Shown here: in pieces, positions 32,996-41,749 of the stretch
How the letters are laid out: every line of letters begins with the position of its first letter
Position numbering within the stretch: position 1 is the first letter of the stretch
Origin: an uncultured Bacteroidales bacterium
GTDB lineage: Bacteria > Bacteroidota > Bacteroidia > Bacteroidales > Bacteroidaceae
Assembly: GCA_902778625.1 (NCBI GenBank)
Contig: CACYYM010000005.1
Coordinates: 180,535 to 244,534, forward strand
Direction: 5' to 3'
Length of the DNA: 64,000 nt
Program-made: the position numbers and the translations under genes
Notes under the pieces: model-generated
The model's input: the letters and a program-made list of their open reading frames with translations, nothing else
The model's database searches: none
What the model was told of the DNA's origin: nothing

Positions 32996-35058
32996 TGTGG
33001 TGGATTTTGGCTTACAGAGTTATCTGTAGAGGCTTGGAGAATGTCGTGAATAAGCAGGAGGTCTTCCCTCTTGATGCCTTTTTCGACGAGCATCTCCTGA
33101 CTTTGTGCGAGTTTGGCTAGCGGGATGTCTGTGTCTCCGTCAAAGTCTTTGCTGAAGAGGCTTATATACTTATCGTAACAGCCGAGCGCGCTTTTCCAGT
33201 CACCTTGCAACAGACGGATGTGTCCCATCCTGAGGTGAGCTTCCCATTTTTTGCCGTCGCTGAGGTCGAGTTCCTTTTCCGTGTAGCGTTCTGCAATGTC
33301 GAGTTTGTCGAGAGCAAGCGCGGTGTTGGCGATGGAGGCGACAAGGGTTTCGTAGTCTTTATCGTCCTGCGAGGCTTCGTAATCAAGTTTGAAGAAGAGC
33401 TGCAAGGCTTCCTCTCTTCTGCCAACCTTGTCGATTGCAGTTGCAATAAGCCGAGGAAGTGCTTTGTTGTCGGGCATGATTTCAGCAAGTTTCTGCAGGT
33501 ATTCGAGCTCTTCTTCATGGCGATGTTGCCAGGCGTAGCACTCGAAAAGGAAGCGAAGGATGTCGGCATTCTCCGGCTCAAGCATTTCTGCACTTCGACC
33601 GCAACTGATGGCTTCATTATATTTCTTTAGCTCTTTCAGCACTTGTCCCTTGAGAAGCAAGGCCGAGGCACTTGCTCCTTCGCGATGGATGACGTCGTCG
33701 AGGATGCCCAGGACTTGCTTAAAGTGCCCAAGTTCGAAGAGCAGCTGGCAACAACTGACGGTATCTTCGATGGAGAAAAGCTCGGCAAGTTCTGGGAAGT
33801 CGAGCAGCGTCTCTCCTTCTCTGAAAGGGTTCACGAGCTGGGTGTGCAAGGGAGAGTGGCAGAAGAAGCGGTAGAGGTCCTGCATGATGAAGCGGAAGGT
33901 GTACTCGGGAATCACGGCATCCTCGATGTTGGGCAGTTCCTGTTCGTCCAATTGCTTGAGCGCTTTCGAGAAGTCTTTATCGTGAGATACGAGCCAGAGC
34001 ATCGCCAACTTGTCGACGTCGCAATCCATGATGAGGTCGACAAGCGCGGAGAAGGTTTGCTTTTCGCCGCCTTTCTCGTCGAACATGACAGACTGAAAGA
34101 GCGGATGTGTCTTGTCGAAAGGCAAGAACCAATGGCTGACACGACGCATATACTCGCAGCTGTGGAGTAAGGGTATCTTGGACAGATTGATGTCGAGACC
34201 GCGCTGAATGCGATTTCTCAAGTAGCGTCCACGCAAAGAAATGACGCCTTTTAAGGAGTTGATGCTGAGCGATTGCTTGCCCGAAAGCAGGTCTTTCGTG
34301 AGACTTTCAGCTTCCTTCAACTCTTTCTCCATGTCCTTCTCGGAGACGAGCATCAGCAGAAACTCATATTCGACCTGCGCGATGAGTTTTTTGCCTTTTG
34401 AAAGGAGCTTTGCAGGCAAGGGAGGCATCAGGGGAACAAGTTCCTTGTGGCGTATCCTAAGCAGGAGCAAATAGGCGACAGCCGTGATGTAAGTCCTGTG
34501 GCACTCGCTTTCGGCAAGCAAGTTAAGCAGTTGCATCTTCTCTGCATCATAGTGTTCCCAAGTGGAAAGGAATAGTGCACCCATTAAGTGTTGCTGCACC
34601 ATGTCCCTTTGACGCAGGATGAAGTCGTACCAAAGGGCAGTGTCCTGAGCCGACCATAAAGGCGACGTCCACAACATATCAAAGATGTTGTCTTGCCTTT
34701 CGTCTGTCTCGAGGACGTCTTCGTCAAGGGAAACGGTCTTTTTGTTGACGCAATAAAGGTCGCTATCAAGAGTGAGGCGGATGGCTCTGCTCGCCTGCAC
34801 GAGAAGATGAACGCCTTGACGTTGTATCTTTGCTTGCACCTCGCCGCGCTTTTCGTCGTTTCCTCCCTCACGAAGGAAAGAGAGCATTCGGTGATAGTTC
34901 TCTTCCAAACTCTCCGCTTCGGCATGAAGAATGGTCTCCGCAGGGCAGTAGGGCAAAAGCGTGCGAAGTGCTGCGATGCCGTCCAGAACGCGTCCTTCTG
35001 CAAAGTTCTGCAAGCCGTTCTGGGTGACGAGGCGAAGTGTCTTGGCGTCTATCATCAT
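32980..35058 (-). CDS. Tetratricopeptide-repeat protein of unknown function
   Basis: A 692-residue protein without signal peptide or clear membrane segment, so probably cytoplasmic. The N-terminal half is helical and unrecognised. TPR-like pairs run from about residue 415 to 660: LLFELGHFKQVLGILDDVI, ALLLKGQVLKELKKYNEAIS, FLFECYAWQHRHEEELEYL and MGHIRLLQGDWKSALGCYDK. Such repeats normally bind other proteins. It ends a unit with pgk and a solute-binding lipoprotein. The C-terminal residues (PPHTTES) fall in the 22-bp array, so the tail is probably not conserved. No function is claimed. Confidence 0.75.
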   Translation of the reverse strand: MMIDAKTLRLVTQNGLQNFAEGRVLDGIAALRTLLPYCPAETILHAEAESLEENYHRMLSFLREGGNDEKRGEVQAKIQRQGVHLLVQASRAIRLTLDSDLYCVNKKTVSLDEDVLETDERQDNIFDMLWTSPLWSAQDTALWYDFILRQRDMVQQHLMGALFLSTWEHYDAEKMQLLNLLAESECHRTYITAVAYLLLLRIRHKELVPLMPPLPAKLLSKGKKLIAQVEYEFLLMLVSEKDMEKELKEAESLTKDLLSGKQSLSINSLKGVISLRGRYLRNRIQRGLDINLSKIPLLHSCEYMRRVSHWFLPFDKTHPLFQSVMFDEKGGEKQTFSALVDLIMDCDVDKLAMLWLVSHDKDFSKALKQLDEQELPNIEDAVIPEYTFRFIMQDLYRFFCHSPLHTQLVNPFREGETLLDFPELAELFSIEDTVSCCQLLFELGHFKQVLGILDDVIHREGASASALLLKGQVLKELKKYNEAISCGRSAEMLEPENADILRFLFECYAWQHRHEEELEYLQKLAEIMPDNKALPRLIATAIDKVGRREEALQLFFKLDYEASQDDKDYETLVASIANTALALDKLDIAERYTEKELDLSDGKKWEAHLRMGHIRLLQGDWKSALGCYDKYISLFSKDFDGDTDIPLAKLAQSQEMLVEKGIKREDLLLIHDILQASTDNSVSQNPPHTTES

Positions 35059-35111
35059 GTAAATAAGAAATGTAGAAATGAAGAGAATAAGAAAAAGATG
35101 CGGGGTCTTTC

Positions 35112-36020
35112 TTATTTTCTTCTTTTCTTATTGTCATATTTTCTTTTGAGCCAGTCTTGGGCAGCAGTGATGTCTGACTCCCGAACTGTTGTGACTTGCT
35201 TGACGCGCTGCAGTTCGAGGGTATCCACCAAAGCCGGTGGCAGCTGATATTCCTGCTTGAGAATGTCTCGCAGGAGTGTTGCCTCGCTTGGCTTGCTTAA
35301 GCGAGTTGTTGCCTCTTTCAATACGTTGAGGAAAGCTTTCTGCTGCTGTTTCGTGGCAGTTGACGCAGCCCAAGCATAAAGTTGAGGTTGTTTGCCGCGT
35401 GATTCGAAGAGCCGTTTGTGTCCGAGCATCGTCATCCAAGTGGCAAAAGGCTCGCCCATGATGGCTGCATCGATGAGTCCTTGGCGAAGCATCTCCGCGC
35501 GAAGCCACACATCGTTTATTTGTGGGCGATAGATGTCGTCGTAACTCGTTCGCGTACTGTCCAGCACGCGGTCGCACCAATAATCTGTTGCGGAAAGTCG
35601 GCTGACGGCAATCATCTGCTCTTTCATCTGGTTGACCTGCTTCACACGCTTCGTCTTGAGAGAGATAAGAGAGAGTGGTTCGTCGCAACTTGCGATGGGA
35701 GCCAAATCGACTTGCTTCGACAGACGGGCACAGCGGATAAGGTCCGTGAAGGCGATGTCTGCGTAACCATTGATGATGGCGGTGTCGATATCCATTTGAG
35801 CTTGGTATCGCAGCAACTGCATCTCCAAGCCAAGACTGTCGGCCAGACCTGTCTTCTCGGCATAATAGACAGGCAAGCAACTCATGGCAGGCATGACAGC
35901 AACACACAAGACGGTCGTATCGATGCCTGTCGAGTCTGCTTGAAATTGCGTGGCCTCCTGTCGCTGAGAGCAGGAGGCCAGCATGATTGTGGCTATAAAT
36001 GCCAGTAGAATTTGTTTCAA
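35112..36020 (-). CDS. Orphan ABC-type solute-binding lipoprotein (NMT1/SsuA-like)
   Basis: A 302-residue lipoprotein (lipobox IMLASCSQ) with the type II periplasmic binding fold of the NMT1/THI5-SsuA group: VLCVAVMPAMSCLPVYYAEK, then GYADIAFTDLIRC, SATDYW and GLIDAAIMGEPFATWM. Relatives bind sulfonates, nitrate, taurine or thiamine precursors. No permease or ATPase gene is adjacent. It starts 3 bp after the pgk stop and precedes the TPR gene by 53 bp, so it is probably co-transcribed with glycolysis. The ligand is unknown. Confidence 0.75.
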   Translation of the reverse strand: MKQILLAFIATIMLASCSQRQEATQFQADSTGIDTTVLCVAVMPAMSCLPVYYAEKTGLADSLGLEMQLLRYQAQMDIDTAIINGYADIAFTDLIRCARLSKQVDLAPIASCDEPLSLISLKTKRVKQVNQMKEQMIAVSRLSATDYWCDRVLDSTRTSYDDIYRPQINDVWLRAEMLRQGLIDAAIMGEPFATWMTMLGHKRLFESRGKQPQLYAWAASTATKQQQKAFLNVLKEATTRLSKPSEATLLRDILKQEYQLPPALVDTLELQRVKQVTTVRESDITAAQDWLKRKYDNKKRRK

Positions 36021-36023
36021 ATC

Positions 36024-37292
36024 TTAGCCCTTGATTGCAGCTACGCCAGGAAGAACCTTTCCTTCGATGGCCTCGAGCAGAGCACCACCACCGGTAGAGA
36101 TGTAGCTGACCTTGTCTTCAAGACCGAACTTGTGCACGCAAGCCACGCTATCACCACCGCCAATCAGTGAGAAAGCGCCTTCTGCGGTAGCCTTTGCAAC
36201 TGCTTCGCCTACTGCACGAGAACCGGCACAGAAGTCATCGCACTCAAAGCATCCGGCAGGACCATTCCAGAGAATTGTCTTTGCACCCTCGATGGCTTCG
36301 GCAAACTTCTTGCGACTTTCTGGACCTGCATCCAGTCCATCCCAACCTGCCTCAATGGCGTTGCTGGGGAATACCTTAATCTGAGCACCTGGCTTAACGC
36401 TGAATGTGCTGAAGTCATAACCGGTGCAGCAAACGCTGTCCACGCCGAGTACGAGTTCCACACCGTTCTCCTTTGCTGTCTTTTCCACGTCGAGAGCAAC
36501 GTCGAGCTTGTCGAGTTCGACAATCGAGTCACCAATCTCGCCACCGTGAGCCTTGGAGAATGTGTAGGTCATACCGCCACAAAGGATGAGTTTATCTACC
36601 TTGCCGAGCAGGTTCTGAATGATGCCAATCTTGCTGCTTACCTTTGAGCCACCCATGATGGCTACGAAGGGGCGCTTGATGTTCGAGAGAACATTGTCGA
36701 CAGCCTGTACCTCCTTTTCCATCAGGAAACCGAGCATCTTGTTGTCTGCATCGAAATAGTCGGCGATGACGGCAGTCGAAGCGTGCTTTCTATGAGCCGT
36801 GCCGAAGGCATCCATCACGTAGCAGTCGGCATAGCTGGCAAGCGTCTTGGCAAATTCCTTCTGGCTTGCCTTCATTGCCTTCTTGGCGTCTTCGTAAGCT
36901 GGATCGTCCTTTTCGATGCCTACAGGCTTGCCTTCTTCCTCGGGATAATAGCGGAGGTTTTCAAGCATCAAAGCCTCGCCCATCTTCAGAGCCTTGGCTG
37001 CATCTTGAGCTTTTGCGCAATCAGGAGCAAACGAAACGGGGCAACCGAGGGCTTTCTCCACGGCAGCACGAATCTGGCCGAGTGAGAGCTTGGGGTTCAC
37101 CTTACCTTTTGGCTTGCCCATGTGGCTCATGATGATAGCTGCGCCACCGTCGGCGATAATCTTCTTCAGGGTGGGGAGGGCACCGCGGATACGGGTGTCG
37201 TCGGTAATCTCACCGTTCTCGTTCAGGGGCACGTTGAAGTCCACGCGCACGATTGCCTTTTTACCGGCAAAGTTGTAATCAGAAATAGTCAT
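36024..37292 (-). CDS. pgk: Phosphoglycerate kinase
   Basis: Cytosolic glycolytic enzyme transferring phosphate from 1,3-bisphosphoglycerate to ADP. The 422 residues show [13 protein letters not shown] at the N-terminus, the substrate basic patch ([18 protein letters not shown]), hinge-region [29 protein letters not shown] and the nucleotide-site [11 protein letters not shown] near residue 375. First gene of the unit, with its own promoter. Confidence 0.98.
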   Translation of the reverse strand: MTISDYNFAGKKAIVRVDFNVPLNENGEITDDTRIRGALPTLKKIIADGGAAIIMSHMGKPKGKVNPKLSLGQIRAAVEKALGCPVSFAPDCAKAQDAAKALKMGEALMLENLRYYPEEEGKPVGIEKDDPAYEDAKKAMKASQKEFAKTLASYADCYVMDAFGTAHRKHASTAVIADYFDADNKMLGFLMEKEVQAVDNVLSNIKRPFVAIMGGSKVSSKIGIIQNLLGKVDKLILCGGMTYTFSKAHGGEIGDSIVELDKLDVALDVEKTAKENGVELVLGVDSVCCTGYDFSTFSVKPGAQIKVFPSNAIEAGWDGLDAGPESRKKFAEAIEGAKTILWNGPAGCFECDDFCAGSRAVGEAVAKATAEGAFSLIGGGDSVACVHKFGLEDKVSYISTGGGALLEAIEGKVLPGVAAIKG

Positions 37293-37329
37293 AATGTTAA
37301 TGTTTTATAGATGATACTTAATTGCCCGG

Positions 37330-37360
37330 CAAAGGTACGACATTTCTATGAAATGTGCAA
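37330..37360 (-). promoter_or_regulatory. Promoter of pgk
   Basis: TTGC (37357-37360), a 19-bp spacer and TACCTTTG (37330-37337) on the minus strand, 38 bp upstream of the pgk start. Confidence 0.7.
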
Positions 37361-37462
37361 GTTTTACTGGTATGAAAATCAGACGCGATAGAAGAAAACG
37401 GCTAAAGCGACGTTTGTGAGAAGTTGTCGTATGCCTGTCAGAACAAGAACTCACAATGTCCA

Positions 37463-37494
37463 GACTCCAGTCCTTCCGCGATAGGACTGGAGTC
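37463..37494 (-). terminator. Hairpin downstream of the AAA+ gene
   Basis: GACTCCAGTCCT (37463-37474) pairs perfectly with AGGACTGGAGTC (37483-37494) over an 8-nt loop, 30 bp past the AAA+ stop. The U tract on the minus strand is poor, so termination is likely but not proven. Confidence 0.5.
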
Positions 37495-37523
37495 GTGACT
37501 GGGGAAATTTTCCGAGGGAACAA

Positions 37524-39647
37524 TTAGGCACAGAAACCGATTGCTGGCCTGCGTTTCAGCTCGACACTCTTCGGGTTGAACTTCTCTGTGGCAACTCGGA
37601 TGTCGTCTGCTTCGATGCGCTGATAAACGGCCTTGCAGATGGGGTGAGGCGAGTTGCTGATTCTGTCGGCGAGGGCTGGGATGATGCCGTTCCTGACGAA
37701 TTGCTCCACCCATCTTGCATTGCCGAAGCTTTCGCTGCGACTGCTTGCGGCCTCTCGAATGGCTTGCAAGAGGAGGTCGCGAGCCTCGTCGGTCAGCTTG
37801 TATTCATCTTTCGCAAGGAGATTTTCGCCGATTTCCATCAACTCTTCTGCCGTGTAGTTGGGGAAGTGGAAACGATAGGGGAAACGGCTCGCAAGCCCTT
37901 GATTCATAGAGAGCAACGCATCCATCTCCTTCTCGTAGCCTGCGAAGATGACAAGCATGTCGGGTTCCTTTCGCGAAAGCACATCGAGAAGACACTCGAC
38001 GGCGTGTCGTCCGAAGTCCCTTTCGTCGCCCTGAGTATACAAAGTATATGCTTCGTCGACGAAGAGGACATTGCCTTGCGCCTCCTTCAGAATGAGTTTC
38101 ATGTTCTCTTCTGTCTCGCCTATGTAACGTCCGATAATGCGTCGTCTGTCCACATACACCACGTCGCCTTTTGAGAGCAGACCAAGCGAGTGGTAGATTT
38201 TGCCGAGCAGCTTTGCCACAGTCGTCTTGCCGGTTCCGGGATTGCCGGTCAGGATGGCGTGGTATGTGGCGCCTGTTGTCGTGTGGAGACCCAAGAGTCG
38301 TCGCTCTTGGAAGAACTTCATCTGACCTGAAAGAGTGTGGATGTTTCGCTTGATCTCCGTGAGTCCCACCATTGCTTGAAGTTCCTCGAGAGCCTCGTTA
38401 TAGTGGGATTTCTGGTTGAGGAAAAAGCCGTCGTCGATGTCGCAGGGCAGTACTTGCAGTTCCTTAATGTTTTGTCTGCCTGCTTCCAGGTTGCCGATAT
38501 TGTTCTTCTTATAGCGGGGCAAGAGGTTCCGCTCCACGTAATCTCGGAAGTTGAGCCTGTCGAAATGTGCAATCAAACCACGTTCGAAGGCCTCGGCTAT
38601 CAGGCTGCAAACCTTCTCGACGGCTTCGGGAGTGAGTTCGAGATGCGCCAGTTTCGCCTCTTCAAAAAAGGCGAAAATCATCTCCTCGCGCGTGTACGGC
38701 TCTATCGAGAGACGGTTCTCTGCCGGAAAGTGCTGCTCGAGCGAGGGATATTGCTCAAGCAACTCTGCTATTTCCTGCTGTGTCCCGTAGAAAATAGCCG
38801 ATTTGTTTCTGGCCGGCCAATGTGCCTGAATGGTTTTCATGATGAGTTTCCCTCCTGAGTCGAACAGGGTGCTGAGGTCGGAGAAGACAAAGGTGTAGGC
38901 CTTCATGCTGTCTTGAACGAGCGAGAAGAAGTCGTTGTGTGGCTTGGTTTCGCTGAAGAAGTCGGTCATCGATTCGTAGGGATTGGGCTTTGTCATATCG
39001 TAGAATTGGTCGAGATGCCCAAACATGTGCTCCGAGTCAATCTCTGCCGAATGGAGGAGCAGCATGATGGAAGGCCCGATTAAGCCAGTCGTTTTTCCAG
39101 AAATGAGCAGGTTGCTGCATAGTTCAACCTCGTTCTTCTGCATTTTGGAACGCATCGAGTTCAGTTCGTTCTGCTTGGCTCGATTGATGACCCAGCGCTT
39201 TAACTGCATCGTTCCGGGCTTTCTGGAGAGCAGCTTCCATTGCGTCTTGCAGTTGTAGAGCCTGCCCGAAAGCATGTCTTCGTCGCTCATTCTGGGGCAA
39301 AGAAGCGGCTTCCCTTGGGTGATGAATTTGCCTTCGTTGTCCAATGTGAGGTTGAAGCGAAGGATTTTGTCCTCGTCGTTTCGGACAAGGAGAAAGTATT
39401 TGCCTGGAATCCAAACCAGTTGGCTTTGCAGCGTTGCCTTGACGGATTTGTTGAGGCGGCGAGACTGGTCGTATTTCGTCTCAGCGTCTGCGAGGAGCAT
39501 CAGCTGGTCGTTATAGAGAAGGAAATAGTAGAGGCCGGAGCACTTGAAGTTGTCTTCGAGAGAGATACGGACGTTAATGTCACCGAATTTATACACTTGA
39601 TTGCCGTAGCATTCCTGCGGCACGAATGAAATAGAAAGGTTTGTCAT
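37524..39647 (-). CDS. AAA+ ATPase (CbbX/SpoVK type) with long N-terminal region
   Basis: A roughly 707-residue cytoplasmic ATPase. I use the second ATG (MTNLSISF); one six residues upstream is also possible. The C-terminal AAA+ module of CbbX/EccA type is complete: Walker A GNPGTGKTT near residue 470, pore-region RRRIIGRYIGETEENM, Walker B VLFVDEAYTLY near 530, sensor VIFAGYEKEMD and arginine-finger region GLASRFPYRFHFPNY. A region at about 195-370 (LSIEPYTREEMIFAFFEEA, then EKVCSLIAEAFERG) looks like a second AAA+ core that has lost Walker A. The first 150 residues are beta-rich. CbbX-type proteins remodel protein complexes; the target here is unknown. Confidence 0.8.
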   Translation of the reverse strand: MTNLSISFVPQECYGNQVYKFGDINVRISLEDNFKCSGLYYFLLYNDQLMLLADAETKYDQSRRLNKSVKATLQSQLVWIPGKYFLLVRNDEDKILRFNLTLDNEGKFITQGKPLLCPRMSDEDMLSGRLYNCKTQWKLLSRKPGTMQLKRWVINRAKQNELNSMRSKMQKNEVELCSNLLISGKTTGLIGPSIMLLLHSAEIDSEHMFGHLDQFYDMTKPNPYESMTDFFSETKPHNDFFSLVQDSMKAYTFVFSDLSTLFDSGGKLIMKTIQAHWPARNKSAIFYGTQQEIAELLEQYPSLEQHFPAENRLSIEPYTREEMIFAFFEEAKLAHLELTPEAVEKVCSLIAEAFERGLIAHFDRLNFRDYVERNLLPRYKKNNIGNLEAGRQNIKELQVLPCDIDDGFFLNQKSHYNEALEELQAMVGLTEIKRNIHTLSGQMKFFQERRLLGLHTTTGATYHAILTGNPGTGKTTVAKLLGKIYHSLGLLSKGDVVYVDRRRIIGRYIGETEENMKLILKEAQGNVLFVDEAYTLYTQGDERDFGRHAVECLLDVLSRKEPDMLVIFAGYEKEMDALLSMNQGLASRFPYRFHFPNYTAEELMEIGENLLAKDEYKLTDEARDLLLQAIREAASSRSESFGNARWVEQFVRNGIIPALADRISNSPHPICKAVYQRIEADDIRVATEKFNPKSVELKRRPAIGFCA

Positions 39648-39696
39648 AGTAATCTGAAATAACATCTAAATTAATAAATAATGTATAGACACAAAG

Positions 39697-39720
39697 AAAC
39701 CCTCGTCGGCTTGAGGGTTT
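39697..39720 (-). terminator. Terminator of the candidate ncRNA
   Basis: On the minus strand AAACCCTC (39713-39720) and GAGGGTTT (39697-39704) pair over 8 nt, followed by CTTTGTGT. Confidence 0.65.
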
Positions 39721-39891
39721 TCAAAAGCCAATGATAACAATAAGTCAAAGAGCGCTTGCGCCTTTGGGACGCGGTAAGAGCATCTGTACAGTGTTACAAT
39801 AGAGACTTTGGCAACTGTTTCCGTCGCCTTTGTCCTGTTGTTCTGTCAGTTGTCTTACGCGTTGTTATCATTGATGTTATTTCAAAAAATC
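39697..39891 (-). ncRNA. Candidate structured small RNA, possibly 6S-like
   Basis: Between the nth terminator and the AAA+ gene a consensus promoter on the minus strand would start a transcript near 39890 that ends at a hairpin near 39697, about 195 nt. The RNA closes with a perfect 12-bp stem CAATGATAACAA (39860-39871) with TTGTTATCATTG (39729-39740). Inside it CGCGTAAGA pairs with TCTTACCGCG apart from one bulged C. A small hairpin (CAAAGGCGC with GCGCTCTTTG) forms on the 3' side, and further pairing such as TGTA/TACA on the apical side. No reading frame is convincing. Length, long closing stem, internal bubble with a 3'-side hairpin and stand-alone transcription resemble 6S RNA; the family is not confirmed. 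Confidence 0.65.
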
Positions 39892-39896
39892 GATTG

Positions 39897-39927
39897 CAAA
39901 AGTAGATAGTTTCTGCCAAACTACAAA
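39897..39927 (-). promoter_or_regulatory. Promoter of the candidate ncRNA
   Basis: Full consensus on the minus strand: TTTG (39924-39927), a 19-bp spacer and TACTTTTG (39897-39904). It overlaps the end of the nth terminator. Confidence 0.75.
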
Positions 39928-39951
39928 GAAAAAAGCCTCAAAACGAGGCTT
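39925..39951 (-). terminator. Intrinsic terminator of nth
   Basis: AAGCCTC (minus strand, 39945-39951) pairs with GAGGCTT (39933-39939) over a 5-nt loop, followed by TTTTTCTTT. It begins 3 bp after the nth stop codon. Confidence 0.85.
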
Positions 39952-39953
39952 AT

Positions 39954-40610
39954 TTAACATTTTTTCATTTTGTCTTTGGTCTGATAGGCTTTGCAGAGAT
40001 GCGAGATGCCGCATCTGTCGCACTTCGGACGCAGGGCTGTGCAGGTGTAGCGACCGTGCAAGATGAGCCAGTGATGCGCATCCGGAATCTCTTCCGCCGT
40101 GAAATGTTTGGTCAGCACTTGTTCTACGCTGAGCGGTGTCGTGCAGGAATCGGGCACGAGACCTATGCGATGGCTGACGCGGAAAACGTGCGTATCGACT
40201 GCCATCCTTGCCTCGCCCCACACGACACTCAGCACGACATTGGCGGTCTTTCTGCCCACGCCAGGCAGTTCGACGAGTTGCTTCAGGTCTTGCGGCACTT
40301 CGCCTCCATACTTTTCCCAGAGCATTCGAGCCATTTCGACTAGATGCTTGGCCTTGTTGTTAGGGTAGGAGACGCTTCGGATGTAGTCGTAGATAACTTC
40401 TGGACTCGCCTGAGCCATCGCTTCGGCACAGGGATAGTCCTCGAAGAGGCGGGGCGTGACCTGATTGATGCGTTTGTCAGTACATTGTGCGCTGAGGATG
40501 ACGGCCACGAGCAACTGGAAGGGATTGTCGTAGTGAAGCTCTGTCTGAGCATTCGGCATTGCCTCTTTGAAGTAAGCCGCAACCTCGCGATAAAGCTGTT
40601 TCCGCGTCAT
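39954..40610 (-). CDS. nth: Endonuclease III
   Basis: Bifunctional DNA glycosylase and AP lyase for oxidised pyrimidines in base excision repair. The 218 residues hold the helix-hairpin-helix LPGVGRKTANVVLSVVWG with the catalytic Lys, the catalytic Asp in MAVDTHVFRVSHRIGL, and the C-terminal [4Fe-4S] ligands C-x6-C-x2-C-x5-C (CTALRPKCDRCGISHLC). The stop is directly followed by a strong terminator. An AT-rich 22-bp array lies upstream. Confidence 0.97.
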   Translation of the reverse strand: MTRKQLYREVAAYFKEAMPNAQTELHYDNPFQLLVAVILSAQCTDKRINQVTPRLFEDYPCAEAMAQASPEVIYDYIRSVSYPNNKAKHLVEMARMLWEKYGGEVPQDLKQLVELPGVGRKTANVVLSVVWGEARMAVDTHVFRVSHRIGLVPDSCTTPLSVEQVLTKHFTAEEIPDAHHWLILHGRYTCTALRPKCDRCGISHLCKAYQTKDKMKKC

Positions 40611-40658
40611 CTTTTATCTCTTACCGTATCGCTCGAAAAAACGTCCCCTGTTAAGTCG

Positions 40659-40745
40659 CTAAACTTAACACGTTAAAATGCCAAACTTAACACGTTAACT
40701 TTGCCAACTTAACACGTTAAGTTTTGCATTTAACCACGCCGTGTT
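40659..40745. repeat. AT-rich 22-bp tandem array (four units)
   Basis: Plus-strand CAC of each unit at 40669, 40691, 40713 and 40735, all exactly 22 bp apart; cores TTAACACGTTAA, the last degraded to TTAACCACGCC. It lies between GH43 and nth, both on the minus strand. Confidence 0.92.
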
Positions 40746-40755
40746 TCCGGACGAC

Positions 40756-41739
40756 CTATTTCCTTATCTTACTTTTCTTTACCCCCTCGAACGTCATCTT
40801 CACGGGTTGAATGGTTCCGTCGGCGTTGAAGACGAGCTTGTCGATGCAGGTAACGCGGTGATTCCCATCGCGTTCCTCGAGCGGACGACGGTGGTAAATG
40901 ATGTAGTACTCGTCCTTTCCTGGCACTTTTATCACGCTGTGATGGCCTGCGCCACGAGCGATGCTCTCGTCTCTCTGCAGGATTTTGCCCTTCAGCGTAA
41001 AGGGTCCGAAGGGACTGTCGCTGATTGCGTAAGCCACGCAATAGTCGGGACCTGTCCATCCTCCCTGGCTCCACATGAAATAATACTTGCCGTTGCGCTT
41101 CAACATGAAAGGTCCCTCCACGTATTCCTTGCTGGGAGTAATTTCGTGGAACTTCTGTCCGTCTTCCCAAGGAACGATGGAAAGCAGGTCAGGACTCAGT
41201 TTGCAGACGTTACAATGACGCCAACCGCCGTAGAACATATAGTATTGTCCGTCATCGTCTCTAAAGACGAATTGGTCGATAGGCTGTGCTCCGTTCACGA
41301 TTTCATTGATGAGTGGTTTGCCGAGGGCGTCTTTGTAGGGACCTTCGGGGCGGTCGCTGACGGCCACTCCGATGCCTCCAACCTCGCCTTCATGCACGTC
41401 GTTTCCGCCGAAGAAGAGGTAGAACTTGTCGTTCGCCTCTATGATGGCGGGTGCCCAGAGTGCGCGGCGAAGCCAAGGGATGTCGGCCTTTGTGATGACA
41501 TTCTCGTGCTTCGTCCAGTTCACGAGGTCTTTGCTCGAGAAAGCATCGAAGTGCAACTGCTCGTCGTAAGGCGCACTAAATGTAGGGAAGACCCAGTACT
41601 TCCCGTCGAGAACGGCGCCTTCGGGATCGGCATACCAACCCTGAAAGATCGGATTTCCGCTGGTCTTTTTCTTCTTGGCATCAGCCGTTGTGACGATGCA
41701 GCCCAATGAAAGGGCGAGGAGGAGAACTTTGTAATTCAT
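40756..41739 (-). CDS. GH43 family glycosidase
   Basis: A 327-residue exported five-bladed beta-propeller enzyme of family 43, which includes alpha-L-arabinofuranosidases, beta-xylosidases and arabinanases. A signal peptide ends near VTTADA. The three acidic residues are in place: Asp in WYADPEGAV (base), Asp in AQPIDQFVF (pKa modulator) and Glu in KEYVEGPFML (acid), and a His in GAGHHSVI may bind the calcium or substrate. It is the last gene of a long minus-strand run behind the efflux and DUF4468 genes. The subfamily and substrate are not resolved. Confidence 0.9.
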   Translation of the reverse strand: MNYKVLLLALSLGCIVTTADAKKKKTSGNPIFQGWYADPEGAVLDGKYWVFPTFSAPYDEQLHFDAFSSKDLVNWTKHENVITKADIPWLRRALWAPAIIEANDKFYLFFGGNDVHEGEVGGIGVAVSDRPEGPYKDALGKPLINEIVNGAQPIDQFVFRDDDGQYYMFYGGWRHCNVCKLSPDLLSIVPWEDGQKFHEITPSKEYVEGPFMLKRNGKYYFMWSQGGWTGPDYCVAYAISDSPFGPFTLKGKILQRDESIARGAGHHSVIKVPGKDEYYIIYHRRPLEERDGNHRVTCIDKLVFNADGTIQPVKMTFEGVKKSKIRK

Positions 41740-41749
41740 AGCTTTGCGT

